Assembly: GCF_003054555.1 (NCBI RefSeq)
Contig: NZ_CP026304.1
Coordinates: forward strand, 4,030,001 to 4,094,000
Direction of reading: 5' to 3'
Length of the DNA: 64,000 nucleotides
Origin: Streptomyces lunaelactis
Lineage (GTDB): Bacteria; Actinomycetota; Actinomycetes; Streptomycetales; Streptomycetaceae
A program made the position numbers and the translations under genes. Within the stretch, counting starts at the first letter, position 1; every line of letters begins with the position of its first letter. A model generated the notes under the pieces. It ran no database searches, had not been told where the DNA came from, and saw nothing but the letters and a program-made list of their open reading frames with translations. Below are positions 42,736-51,871 of the stretch, in pieces.

Positions 42736-44389
42736 CTGCGCGACGACCAGGCAGCCCACTGACGGCCGTCCTCTTCTCACGCCAGGAGACCTTGAGCAAA
42801 GCGGGGTCGAACGGCGCCTTGTCGCTGACGCCTTCCGGGATCGGCACGATGACGACGGAGGTGATGACCTGACCGATCACCGCTCGCTTCTCCTCCAGCT
42901 CCAGTCGATCCCACTTCTCTCGCTTCCACCCGCGGAGAAGGTTTCGCCTGGCCTCGGCCATCAGGTGGTCCGTCTCTTCCTGCTCCAGCGTCTCGATGTT
43001 CCGGTTCAGACGCGTGAGCAAGCCCTGTACGTCGCTCCAGTGGGCTTCCCCAGAAGTGACTGAGTCCTCGACATCCCGTCGCTGCTTGCAGAGATGGGCA
43101 AGCTTGGCCTTGCCCCGCCAGGGGATCGTCCTGCTCTTTGTGCCGGCGAAGTGCCTGTCGAGGTAAGCCAGAACCAGGCCCTCCAGATACTCGTCCACCG
43201 GTGCCACCCTGCGGCCGATGCCCTTGCAGTTGGCGTCTCCGCATCGGTAGTAGTCGCCGTACTTGGCGTTCCTGCCGGTGGCCTTGTTGCCGGAGAGCTG
43301 CGAGCAGCAGACTTCCTCGAAGTCGTTGAGGCGTCCGCAGCGCAGGTAGCCGGAGAACAGGTAGGTCCGCGTTCGCAGTTCCCCTTCGGACCTGGCTCCC
43401 TCGGCTTGCTTCATTCCACGGTGCAGACGGTTCGCCTGGACCCCGGTCATGATGCATTTCCACATCTCGTACGTGACGCCGTCGATCTCCTCGTCGGCGT
43501 GCTCCCAGTCCCCGATCACGGGTTCGCCGGTCCTGGGGTCCGTCACGATCTTGCCGTTGAGGACTCTCCCGCCCCACCACGCCGGGTTCGTGACGAGGCC
43601 CTTCACCGCCTGTTCCGACCAGCTCCCGCCCCTCGCAGTCGTGACCTTCTTCTTGTTCATGTCGGCCGTGATACCGCGCCATGAGCGCCCCGCGTACCGC
43701 GCTTTGATCATGTCGATCAGGTGCGGCCACTCCTCAAGATCCTTGTGCTTGTTGCCGACCCTGACGGGGTCCTTGGACGCCCCGAGCCAGCCGAAGCGGC
43801 GCGGCGCACCGTAGATCCTGCCCTCCTCGGCTCGATCCGCTGCGTTCCGGGCGGTGCGCGTGCCGACCTTCTTCACCTCGCGCTCGCCAATCCCGTCGTC
43901 GTTGACGAGGTCCAGGATCGCCTTGTCCTCGATGAAGACGCCGTCGCCCACCATGACGAGTGCGTCCTGGAGAGCGATGAAGTCACGGGGAAGGCGGTAC
44001 ACGCGCTCCTTCTCGACGGCCACGCAGCCACGGACAGGTATCCCCGTCTCCTCCTCGCGACCGTGAGTGATGTCGGTGCACATCTGCCGGAACGCCGGGC
44101 GGATGACCTCGCGCTTCGCAGCCGTGAGGTTGTTGTCCTCGTAGTGCATGACAACCACACACCCGTGGAGCTCTGCGTTCCTGGTGTTGTTCCTGTGCTG
44201 GCGTCCGACGCCGATGGCGTCACCGGTCAGCCGGTCGGCAGAGATACGGGCGTAGGAGATCAAGGGGGTACGGCCGTTGAGCCAGCCTTCGACCGTGCCG
44301 CCTCTGTCCAGCCACGCCTGGAGAGGCGGGGCGATGCAGGAGCGGGAGAACGCCCTGGACGGTCGCAATGAGTTACGAGTGTCGATCAC
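42725..44389 (-). CDS. Large serine recombinase (phage-type integrase)
   Basis: A 554-residue site-specific recombinase. The N-terminal resolvase domain (~40-190) has the catalytic Ser in ISYARISADRLTG (~residue 50). The recombinase domain follows (YGAPRRFGWLGASKD...EWPHLIDMIKARYAGRSWRGITADMNKKKVTTARGGSWSEQAVKGLVTNPAWWG), then the zinc ribbon (GYLRCGRL...CCSQ...YRCGDANCKGIGRR), and a C-terminal coiled coil (LNRNIETLEQEETDHLMAEARRNLL). Such enzymes integrate phages or ICEs at attP/attB. No other phage or ICE genes lie nearby, so this looks like the survivor of an element inserted between the NUDIX gene and pstS. att sites were not found by eye. Confidence 0.88.
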   Translation of the reverse strand: MIDTRNSLRPSRAFSRSCIAPPLQAWLDRGGTVEGWLNGRTPLISYARISADRLTGDAIGVGRQHRNNTRNAELHGCVVVMHYEDNNLTAAKREVIRPAFRQMCTDITHGREEETGIPVRGCVAVEKERVYRLPRDFIALQDALVMVGDGVFIEDKAILDLVNDDGIGEREVKKVGTRTARNAADRAEEGRIYGAPRRFGWLGASKDPVRVGNKHKDLEEWPHLIDMIKARYAGRSWRGITADMNKKKVTTARGGSWSEQAVKGLVTNPAWWGGRVLNGKIVTDPRTGEPVIGDWEHADEEIDGVTYEMWKCIMTGVQANRLHRGMKQAEGARSEGELRTRTYLFSGYLRCGRLNDFEEVCCSQLSGNKATGRNAKYGDYYRCGDANCKGIGRRVAPVDEYLEGLVLAYLDRHFAGTKSRTIPWRGKAKLAHLCKQRRDVEDSVTSGEAHWSDVQGLLTRLNRNIETLEQEETDHLMAEARRNLLRGWKREKWDRLELEEKRAVIGQVITSVVIVPIPEGVSDKAPFDPALLKVSWREKRTAVSGLPGRRAVIA

Positions 44390-44613
44390 ACTGTGATGAT
44401 AGGAGCACTGCGCCCAGCCATGTCACGATATTCGTCACATCCGAAGGGCAAGAACCGGCGCAGCGAAGGCACCGCGCGCTCCTTCTGCCCGGCAGCCCAC
44501 CGCGGGTTACATGGCGGCCGGACGCCTCGAGACATGGATGCTCTGCTCGACGCGCTGCACTCTGCGTGAGCCGAATGGGTGTCCCGACCGGCGGGCACTC
44601 AGCCGCCCGACAC

Positions 44614-44667
44614 GGTTCACCTTCCGTTCACCCTCTCCCGTTGGCCGCTTCACCTGATCTGCCTAAT
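44614..44667 (+). promoter_or_regulatory. PhoP box and promoter of pstS
   Basis: Four 11-base direct-repeat units run in register: GGTTCACCTTC (44614), CGTTCACCCTC (44625), TCCCGTTGGCC (44636) and GCTTCACCTGA (44647). Three carry the G-TTCACC core of the Streptomyces PHO box, and the third is degenerate. A -10-like CCTAAT lies at 44662-44667. The repeats take the place of a -35, as expected for PhoP-activated phosphate-starvation promoters. The rest of 44390-44781 has no gene. Confidence 0.85.
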
Positions 44668-44781
44668 TTCGGCCCTACACGGTGACCGGTGCAGTGCCGG
44701 TCCCCCCACCCCGACACACGCCGCTTTGAACGTCTTCGACACCAGTCAGCGTCCGGCGGCTCTTGGAAGGAACAACCCGAA

Positions 44782-45918
44782 GTGAAGCTTCAGCGCAAGA
44801 TCGGCCTTCGCGCCACCGCGCTCGGTGCCCTCGCCGTTTCCGGCGCCCTGGTTCTCACGGCGTGTGGTTCGGACGACAACGCGGGTGGCAGCACCGGCGG
44901 CACCGGCGAGAAGACCAGCGCCGCGTCGAACATCAAGTGTGACGGCGCAAAGGGCAAGCTCCTCGCCTCCGGTTCCAGCGCGCAGAAGAACGCCATGGAC
45001 GTCTGGGTCAAGAACTACATGGCCGCCTGCACCGGCGTGGAGATCAACTACAAGTCCTCCTCGTCCGGCGAGGGCATCGTCGCCTTCAACCAGGGCACCG
45101 TCGGCTTCGCCGGTTCCGACTCGGCGCTCAAGCCCGAAGAGGTCACCGAGTCGAAGACCGTCTGCAAGGGCGGCCAGGGCATAAACCTGCCCATGGTCGG
45201 CGGCCCGATCGCCATCGGCTACAACGTCCCGGGCGTGGACAAGCTGAACCTGGACGCCGCGACGATCGCCAAGATCTTCAGCGGCAAGATCAAGACCTGG
45301 AACGACCCGGCGATCGCCGCGCTGAACGCGGGCGTCAAGCTCCCGAGCACCGCGATCCAGGCCTTCCACCGCTCCGAGGACTCCGGCACCACGCAGAACC
45401 TCGGCAAGTACCTCGGCGCCACCGCCAAGACCGACTGGCCCTACGAGGCCGAGAAGAAGTGGCCGGCCCCCGGTGGCCAGGCCGCCTCCGGCTCCTCCGG
45501 TGTCGCCGCGCAGGTCAAGCAGGCCGAGGGCGCGATCGGTTACTTCGAGCTCTCGTACGCGACCTCGCAGTCCATCCCGACCGTCAACATCGCCACGGGT
45601 GCCGCCGCCCCGGTCGAGGCCACCAGCGAGAACGCCTCCAAGGCCATCGCCGCCGCCAAGATCAAGGGCACCGGCAACGACCTGGCGCTCGGCCTCGACT
45701 ACACCACCAAGGCCGACGGCGCCTACCCGATCGTCCTGGTGACCTACGAGGTCGTCTGCGACACCGGCAACAAGGCCGACACCCTGGGCACGGTCAAGTC
45801 CTTCCTGACCTACACCGCCAGCGACGAGGGCCAGAAGGTTCTCACCGACGCCGGTTACGCCCCGATCCCGGCCGAGATCAACGCCAAGGTCCGCACGACC
45901 GTCGCGGGTCTGAAGTAG
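44782..45918 (+). CDS. pstS: PstS, phosphate-binding lipoprotein
   Basis: A 378-residue extracytoplasmic phosphate receptor of the high-affinity Pst ABC transporter. The signal peptide with lipobox ALVLTAC anchors it after Cys. The phosphate-binding loops include LLASGSSAQKNAMDVWV, YKSSSSGEGIVAFNQGTVGFAGSDSAL and FHRSEDSGTTQN. Start GTG 44782, GGAAGGAAC upstream. It is first in the operon pstSCAB under the PhoP box; a strong hairpin after it probably keeps pstS mRNA more abundant than pstCAB. In S. lividans it accumulates outside the cell. Confidence 0.96.
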   Translation: MKLQRKIGLRATALGALAVSGALVLTACGSDDNAGGSTGGTGEKTSAASNIKCDGAKGKLLASGSSAQKNAMDVWVKNYMAACTGVEINYKSSSSGEGIVAFNQGTVGFAGSDSALKPEEVTESKTVCKGGQGINLPMVGGPIAIGYNVPGVDKLNLDAATIAKIFSGKIKTWNDPAIAALNAGVKLPSTAIQAFHRSEDSGTTQNLGKYLGATAKTDWPYEAEKKWPAPGGQAASGSSGVAAQVKQAEGAIGYFELSYATSQSIPTVNIATGAAAPVEATSENASKAIAAAKIKGTGNDLALGLDYTTKADGAYPIVLVTYEVVCDTGNKADTLGTVKSFLTYTASDEGQKVLTDAGYAPIPAEINAKVRTTVAGLK

Positions 45919-45925
45919 CGCAACA

Positions 45926-45956
45926 GGCCGGCGGGGGCTTCGCGCCCCCGCCGGCC
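45926..45956 (+). terminator. Hairpin between pstS and pstC
   Basis: GGCCGGCGGGGGC (45926-45938) and GCCCCCGCCGGCC (45944-45956) form a perfect 13 bp stem with a 5-base loop. Lying inside the operon, it is likely a partial terminator or mRNA stabiliser that sets the pstS to pstCAB ratio. Confidence 0.75.
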
Positions 45957-46018
45957 ACCCATCCGGTGCACCGCCGCCAGGGGAGTCGACCGCTCCCCCA
46001 CACAGACCGGAAAGATTG

Positions 46019-47020
46019 ATGGCTTCCACCACACCGATAGACGCACCTCCTCCAACACCGGCTCCGCCGGTCACCAAGAGGAGCGGTACGTCCACCGGCC
46101 GCGCAGGCGACAAGGTCTTCCTCGGCCTGTCCCGCGGCTCGGGCATCCTGCTCCTGGTGATCATGGCGTCGATCGCCGTGTTCCTGACCTACCGAGCGAC
46201 ACTTGCCATCTCGAAGGACGAGGGCAACTTCCTCACCACCTTCGACTGGAACCCGGCGGGCAACCCGCCGGTCTTCGGCATTGCCGTCCTCCTCTTCGGC
46301 ACCGTGGTCAGCTCGATCATCGCGATGGCGATCGCCGTACCGATCGCCGTCGGCATCGCGCTGTTCATCTCGCACTACGCGCCGCGCAGGCTCGCCGCCC
46401 CCATCGCCTATGTCGTCGATCTGCTGGCCGCCGTGCCGTCGATCATCTACGGCATCTGGGGCGCCCTCTTCCTTGTCCCGTACATGGAGGGCCTCAACCT
46501 CTGGCTCGATGAGTTCTTCGGCTGGACGTACATCTTCGAGAAGACCGAAGTCGGCGTCGCCCGCTCGCTGTTCACCGTGGGCGTGCTGCTGGCGATCATG
46601 ATCCTGCCGATCGTGACCAGCGTCAGCCGCGAGGTCTTCCTGCAGGTCCCGCGGATGAACGAAGAGGCCGCCCTCGCGATCGGCGCCACCCGCTGGGAGG
46701 TCATCCGCCTGTCGGTGCTCCCCTTCGGCCGCTCGGGCGTGATCTCCGCCTCGATGCTGGGCCTGGGCCGCGCGCTCGGCGAGACGATGGCCGTCGCCAC
46801 GGTCCTCTCCCCGAGCTTCCTGATCTCCGGGCATCTGCTCAACCCGGGCGGCGGAACGTTCGCCCAGAACATCGCCGCGAAGTTCGACGAGGCCAATGAG
46901 CTCGGGCGCGACGCCCTGATCGCCTCCGGTCTCGTCCTCTTCATCCTCACCCTGCTGGTCAACGGCGCGGCCCGCCTCATCATCGCGCGCCGCAAGGAGT
47001 ACTCGGGGGCCAACGCATGA
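46019..47020 (+). CDS. pstC: PstC, phosphate ABC permease
   Basis: A 333-residue inner-membrane permease with about six spans (ILLLVIMASIAVFLTY, VFGIAVLLFGTVVSSIIAMAIAVPIAVGIALFI, IAYVVDLLAAVPSIIYGIWGALFLV, FTVGVLLAIMILPIVTSVSREVFL...). The ABC EAA-like loop appears as NEEAALAIGATRWEVIRLSVLPFGRSG. A Pro-rich N terminus is normal for actinobacteria. Start ATG 46019; a TTG three bases earlier is less likely. It overlaps pstA by 4 bases (ATGA). Confidence 0.95.
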   Translation: MASTTPIDAPPPTPAPPVTKRSGTSTGRAGDKVFLGLSRGSGILLLVIMASIAVFLTYRATLAISKDEGNFLTTFDWNPAGNPPVFGIAVLLFGTVVSSIIAMAIAVPIAVGIALFISHYAPRRLAAPIAYVVDLLAAVPSIIYGIWGALFLVPYMEGLNLWLDEFFGWTYIFEKTEVGVARSLFTVGVLLAIMILPIVTSVSREVFLQVPRMNEEAALAIGATRWEVIRLSVLPFGRSGVISASMLGLGRALGETMAVATVLSPSFLISGHLLNPGGGTFAQNIAAKFDEANELGRDALIASGLVLFILTLLVNGAARLIIARRKEYSGANA

Positions 47021-48093
47021 GCCAGACAGCCATACAGGACAGGCCCACCCCGGCTCCTGTTCCCCCGAAGGGCGGCCTCAGCGGCCGTTCGCTCCCCCGC
47101 TGGGCCCCGGCAGGATTCGCGGTCGTCTCGATCGCCCTCGGCGTCGGCATCAGCGTGGCGGCCGGCTGGGAGAGCCGCGTTCAGTGGGGCCTGATCTCGG
47201 CCCTGCTCTTCCTGGTCATCTCGTACATCGCGACGTCGATCGTCGAGAACAAGCGCCAGGCCAAGGACCGGCTCGCCACCAGCATCGTCTGGGTGTGCTT
47301 CATCCTCGCCGTGATCCCGCTGTTCTCGCTGATCTGGGTGACCGTCAGCCGCGGTATCAAGGTGCTCGACACGTACTTCCTCACGCACTCCATGGCCGGC
47401 GTCCCCGGCATCGAGCCCGGCGGCGGCGTGTACCACGCCATCATCGGCACGCTGGAGCAGGTCGGCCTCGCCACTCTGATCTCGGTGCCGATCGGTCTGC
47501 TGACCGCGATCTACCTGGTGGAGTACGGCAAGGGCGCACTGGCCAGGGCCGTCACCTTCTTCGTCGACGTCATGACGGGTATCCCGTCGATCGTCGCCGG
47601 TCTCTTCCTCCTCTCGATCATGCTGATGTTCGACCTGCAGCCGTCCGGCCTGATGGGGGCGCTGGCGCTGGCGATCCTGATGATCCCGGTCGTGGTCCGC
47701 TCCACCGAGGAGATGCTCAAGCTCGTCCCGAACGAGCTGCGCGAGGCATCGCTCGCCCTCGGCGTACCGAAGTACCGCACGATCACGAAGGTGGTCATCC
47801 CGACCGCGCTCGGTGGCATCACCACCGGTGTGATGCTCGCGATCGCGCGTATCGCCGGTGAGACCGCGCCGATCATCCTGCTCGTTTTCGGCAGCCAGCT
47901 GATCAACTCCAACCCCTTCGAAGGCGCCCAGTCCTCGCTCCCCTTCTACATCTGGGACCAGTACAAGATCGGCAGTGAGGCGTCGTACGACCGCGCCTGG
48001 GCAGCCGCGCTGGTGCTGATCGCCTTCGTCATGATCCTCAACCTGGTGGCCCGCGGCATCGCCCGCTGGAAGGCCCCGAAGACCGGCCGCTAA
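47017..48093 (+). CDS. pstA: PstA, phosphate ABC permease
   Basis: A 358-residue permease partner of PstC. Multiple membrane spans and the typical loop LREASLALGVPKYRTITKVVIPTALGGITTGVMLAIARIAGETAPIILLVFG, plus VDVMTGIPSIVAGLFLLSIMLMF. A longer N terminus than E. coli PstA (two extra spans, ~28-75) is common in streptomycetes. It is translationally coupled to pstC. Confidence 0.95.
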   Translation: MSQTAIQDRPTPAPVPPKGGLSGRSLPRWAPAGFAVVSIALGVGISVAAGWESRVQWGLISALLFLVISYIATSIVENKRQAKDRLATSIVWVCFILAVIPLFSLIWVTVSRGIKVLDTYFLTHSMAGVPGIEPGGGVYHAIIGTLEQVGLATLISVPIGLLTAIYLVEYGKGALARAVTFFVDVMTGIPSIVAGLFLLSIMLMFDLQPSGLMGALALAILMIPVVVRSTEEMLKLVPNELREASLALGVPKYRTITKVVIPTALGGITTGVMLAIARIAGETAPIILLVFGSQLINSNPFEGAQSSLPFYIWDQYKIGSEASYDRAWAAALVLIAFVMILNLVARGIARWKAPKTGR

Positions 48094-48115
48094 GGCCATC
48101 TGGAAGTGAATTGAT

Positions 48116-48892
<777 letters not shown>

Positions 48893-49033
48893 TCACCCGG
48901 TCACGTGGGCACCGTGGGCCGGGGGCGTTGGTGGTTGCTGCCGGTGAGTGGCTTCACCCGGCGAACCGCTGAACTCCCCGAGGCCCCCTAAGACGTCTCG
49001 CGGTGCTGCATGGCGGTGCCACCGCAAGACGAA

Positions 49034-49065
49034 GGGCCCGCCCCCTCTCCCAGGGGGGCGGGCCC
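49034..49065. terminator. Bidirectional terminator between pstB and pit
   Basis: GGGCCCGCCCCC (49034-49045) and GGGGGCGGGCCC (49054-49065) form a perfect 12 bp stem in the gap between the converging pstB and pit genes. Confidence 0.78.
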
Positions 49066-49098
49066 ATTCACGTATCCAGCGTCGCCGGGCGGCAAATT

Positions 49099-49125
49099 CA
49101 GCCTCGCCGGCGATTGAGGCGCGGG
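49099..49125. repeat. Streptomyces intergenic repeat copy
   Basis: CAGCCTCGCCGGCGATTGAG and following GCGCGGG resemble the TCAAGCGCCGG-type units at 24805-24867 in reverse orientation. It abuts the pit stop codon. Confidence 0.45.
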
Positions 49126-49127
49126 CC

Positions 49128-50126
49128 CTAACCGAAGATCAGGTACACGATCCCGTAGCTCATCGCGGCGACAGCCGCAGCCGCCGGCATCGTGATGAAC
49201 CACCCCATGACGATGTTCTTCGCGACACCCCACCGCACCGCGTTCACCCGCTTCGTCGCCCCCACGCCCATGATCGCCGAGGTGATCACATGCGTCGTCG
49301 AGATCGGCGCCTGGAACAGGAACGCCGAGCCGAACATGATCGACGCCCCCGTCGTCTCCGCCGCGAACCCCTGCGGCGGATCCAGCTCGATGATCTTGCG
49401 GCCGAGCGTCCGCATGATGCGCCAGCCACCCGCGTACGTACCGAGCGAGAGCATCATCGCGCAGGCGATCTTCACCCAGACCGGAATCGCGTCGCCCTGG
49501 TCCTCGACATCCGCGATGACCAGCGCCATCACCACGATGCCCATCGTCTTCTGCGCGTCCTGCAGACCGTGACCGAGCGCCATGGCCGCCGCCGAGACCG
49601 TCTGCGCTATCCGGAAACCGCGCTTGGTCCTGGCCGGATTGGACTTCCGGAACAACCACATGATCGCGACCATCACCAGATAGCCGCAGAGCAGGCCGAC
49701 GACCGGCGAGACGAACATCGGGATGACGACCTTCTCGAGCACCCCGCTCCAGATGACCTCAGTCCCGCCGGTCAGCGCCGCGCCCACCATGCCGCCGAAC
49801 AGCGCGTGGGAAGAGGACGACGGCAGTCCGAAGTACCAGGTGACCAGGTTCCACACGATCGCGCCGAGCAGCGCCGCGAAGAGAATGCCCATGCCCCGCG
49901 GGCCCTGGGGCGTCTCGATGAGTCCCTCGCTCACGGTCTTGGCGACGCCCTGGCCGAGGAAGGCGCCGGCGAGGTTCATCACCGCGGCCATCGCCAGCGC
50001 CGCGCGCGGCGTCAGCGCACGCGTGGAGACCGAGGTCGCGATCGCGTTCGCGGAGTCGTGAAAGCCGTTGGTGTACGTGAATCCGAGCGCGACACCAATG
50101 GTCACGATCAGGGCAAAGGTGTCCAC
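49128..50126 (-). CDS. pitH1: PiT-family low-affinity phosphate transporter
   Basis: A 332-residue inorganic phosphate:H+ symporter of the PiT family. The duplicated signature appears as GFHDSANAIATSVSTRALTPRAAL near the N terminus and, in the C-terminal half, GSAFLFQAPISTTHVITSAIMGVG. About ten membrane spans. It is shorter than E. coli PitA (~500) but normal for actinobacteria. The S. coelicolor gene in this position is pitH1 (SCO4138) as I remember. It is 5 bases downstream of the DUF47 gene, in one operon. The role is bulk phosphate uptake when phosphate is ample, complementing Pst. Confidence 0.88.
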   Translation of the reverse strand: MDTFALIVTIGVALGFTYTNGFHDSANAIATSVSTRALTPRAALAMAAVMNLAGAFLGQGVAKTVSEGLIETPQGPRGMGILFAALLGAIVWNLVTWYFGLPSSSSHALFGGMVGAALTGGTEVIWSGVLEKVVIPMFVSPVVGLLCGYLVMVAIMWLFRKSNPARTKRGFRIAQTVSAAAMALGHGLQDAQKTMGIVVMALVIADVEDQGDAIPVWVKIACAMMLSLGTYAGGWRIMRTLGRKIIELDPPQGFAAETTGASIMFGSAFLFQAPISTTHVITSAIMGVGATKRVNAVRWGVAKNIVMGWFITMPAAAAVAAMSYGIVYLIFG

Positions 50127-50131
50127 GAAGG

Positions 50132-50752
50132 TCAGGACTCCTTGACCGCGATGGTCTCCACGGTGTTCGCAACATGCTCGAAGGCGTCGGCCGCCTCTTC
50201 CAGCACATCCACGATCTGCTTCAGCTTGAGGACCTCGATGGCCTCGTACTTACCGCTGAAGAGATGTGCGAGAAGCTTGCGATGAATCTGGTCGGCCTGG
50301 TTCTCGAGGCGGTTGACCTCGATCCAGTACTCGGTGAGGTTGTCCATGGTCCGCAGATGCGGCATGGCCTCCGCCGTCAGCACGGCCGCCCGCGCCAGGA
50401 CCTCGATCTGCTGCTCGACCCCCTTGGGCAGCTCCTCGACCTGGTAGAGCACGACCAGGTCGACGGCCTCCTCCATGAAGTCCATGATGTCGTCGAGCGA
50501 CGAAGCGAGCTTGTAGATGTCCTCGCGGTCGAACGGCGTGATGAAGGAGGAGTTCAGCTGGTGGAAGATCGCATGTGTGGCGTCGTCCCCCGCATGCTCC
50601 GCTGCCCGCATCCGCTCCGCGATCTCGGCCCGGGCGGAGGCATCCGCACCGAGCAGTTCCATCAGGAGCTTGGAGCCCGTGACGATGTTGTCCGCGGATG
50701 CGGCAAACATGTCATAGAAGCTCGTCTCCCTGGGGGTCAGACGAAATCGCAC
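50132..50752 (-). CDS. DUF47/PhoU-like Pit accessory protein
   Basis: A 206-residue all-helical protein of the DUF47 (PhoU-like, TIGR00153) family: FYDMFAASADNIVTGSKLLMELL, the metal-binding E/DxxxD pattern in HAGDDATHAIFHQLNSSFITPFDREDIYKLASSLDDIMDFMEEAVDLV, and ADAFEHVANTVETIAVKES at the end. DUF47 genes typically pair with pit and tune its activity. It is first in the pair; its start at 50752 is divergent from csoR. Confidence 0.9.
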   Translation of the reverse strand: MRFRLTPRETSFYDMFAASADNIVTGSKLLMELLGADASARAEIAERMRAAEHAGDDATHAIFHQLNSSFITPFDREDIYKLASSLDDIMDFMEEAVDLVVLYQVEELPKGVEQQIEVLARAAVLTAEAMPHLRTMDNLTEYWIEVNRLENQADQIHRKLLAHLFSGKYEAIEVLKLKQIVDVLEEAADAFEHVANTVETIAVKES

Positions 50753-50899
50753 GTGGGGTCCTCGGGATGCTCTGGATTCGGTCAGGGTGATGCTAGGTGC
50801 ATCATCCGGCCACGGCTAACCGGCGTTCCTCAGTGTCGCCCATGAGCCACGACGATCCGCACGGGGTCCCGTTCCCGTTCTGGCGGGATTCGGTACCAT

Positions 50900-50916
50900 A
50901 TACCCATGAGGGGTAT
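50900..50916 (+). promoter_or_regulatory. CsoR operator
   Basis: ATACCC (50900-50905) and GGGTAT (50911-50916) flank a 5-base spacer, matching the G/C-run dyad bound by streptomycete CsoR. It lies 60 bases upstream of the csoR start, so csoR is autoregulated by copper. No copper ATPase or chaperone gene is in the window. Confidence 0.8.
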
Positions 50917-50975
50917 GTAGCCCTGTTTCGGACAAGCACAGTCGGACAAGCAAAGCTGGACAACGGGAGGACGCG

Positions 50976-51308
50976 ATGACGACCACCGAGGCGGCCGACC
51001 CCCCGGTCCCGGACCACGACCACGGGGTGCACGGCTACCACAAGCAGAAGGACGAGCACCTCAAGCGCCTGCGCCGGATCGAGGGCCAGATCCGCGGCCT
51101 GCAGCGGATGGTCGACGAGGACGTCTACTGCATCGACATACTCACTCAGGTCTCCGCGTCCACCAAGGCCCTGCAGTCCTTCGCGCTCCAGCTGCTCGAG
51201 GAGCATCTGCGGCACTGCGTCGCGGACGCTGCCGTGAAGGGCGGCGACGAGATCGACGCGAAGGTCGAGGAGGCGACGAAGGCGATCGCGCGCCTTCTGC
51301 GCACCTGA
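50976..51308 (+). CDS. csoR: CsoR, copper-sensing repressor
   Basis: A 110-residue four-helix DUF156 regulator. The Cu(I) ligands Cys52, His77 and Cys81 (VYCIDI, EEHLRHC) have the exact CsoR spacing, and the His-rich N-terminal HDHGVHGYH may also bind metal. Apo-CsoR represses; Cu(I) releases DNA. The S. lividans orthologue (SCO4136 region) controls the copper stimulon. The final codons and stop lie inside a 15 bp tandem repeat. Confidence 0.93.
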   Translation: MTTTEAADPPVPDHDHGVHGYHKQKDEHLKRLRRIEGQIRGLQRMVDEDVYCIDILTQVSASTKALQSFALQLLEEHLRHCVADAAVKGGDEIDAKVEEATKAIARLLRT

Positions 51309-51360
51309 CGCCCGTGCGCCTGACGCCCGTGCGCCTGACAGCCGTACAGCTGACGGCAGT
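51301..51360. repeat. 15 bp tandem repeat at the 3' end of csoR
   Basis: Four successive 15-base units start at 51301, 51316, 51331 and 51346. The first three share GC(A/G)CCTGAC(G/A)(C/G)CCGT, and the fourth is degenerate. The first unit contains the last codons and stop codon of csoR; each perfect unit repeats the CTGACG around that stop. Confidence 0.65.
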
Positions 51361-51409
51361 CAGGCGCCTCCCGTCGGCGGAGGCGCGGCGACGGCATCCC
51401 GGCCGCGCC

Positions 51410-51622
51410 TCACCCGGGGGATGTTTCCCCTCGCTCCTGCCGGGACTCGCGCGAGAGCGCAGCCCGCTCGGCCACTACCTTCAGCACCTCGTCAATACGG
51501 TCCGGGCTGAGCCACTCCCCGTCCGCGGCCGATGCCGCGATCATCAACTCGCCACACAGCTCGATCTCGGCGAGGGCAACGTGGTCCTGGACGGTCGCAG
51601 TACTGGGCGGAGCCACGCGCAT
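51410..51622 (-). CDS. Small conserved hypothetical protein
   Basis: A 70-residue acidic protein (MRVAPPSTATVQDHVALAEIELCGELMIAASAADGEWLSPDRIDEVLKVVAE...). It is similar, as I recall, to a small streptomycete protein next to csoR. No TM segment, signal or known domain; two predicted helices. It converges on csoR with ~100 bases between. Confidence 0.6.
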   Translation of the reverse strand: MRVAPPSTATVQDHVALAEIELCGELMIAASAADGEWLSPDRIDEVLKVVAERAALSRESRQERGETSPG

Positions 51623-51711
51623 TCACCTCTTCCTGCCGGTGCCGACTTCCTAGCGTAGGGATTGGGCCACGCACCGCGCATGGCACTTCCGGACCATTTA
51701 CGGCTAACTAA

Positions 51712-51871
51712 GGGGGTGTCTTACGGATCCTGCCGGGCTCGCGTGCCCTGGCACCGCACCTCGCTACGTTGTCGTCAGTCGCCGACGCTCCGCGTCGACT
51801 TCTTCCTCCGCCTTGCGATGCACGGCACCAGACCCCGCTCCCTGATCCGGCCTGATCCATAAGACACCCCC
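51712..51871. mobile_element. MITE, 160 bp, IS5-type termini
   Basis: The ends GGGGGTGTCTTACGGATC and (inverted) GATCCATAAGACACCCCC form an 18 bp terminal inverted repeat with one mismatch, and both ends are flanked by TAA (51709-51711 and 51872-51874), a 3 bp target duplication of the IS5-family type. There is no coding capacity between the ends. It is non-autonomous and would have used the transposase of a related IS elsewhere. The right end supplies the last base of the stop codon of the adjacent lipoprotein gene. Confidence 0.82.

Noticed and set aside
44390..44598. Minus-strand ORF upstream of the integrase
   Set aside because: No domain, no ribosome site, Arg/Ser/Pro-rich random-looking composition.
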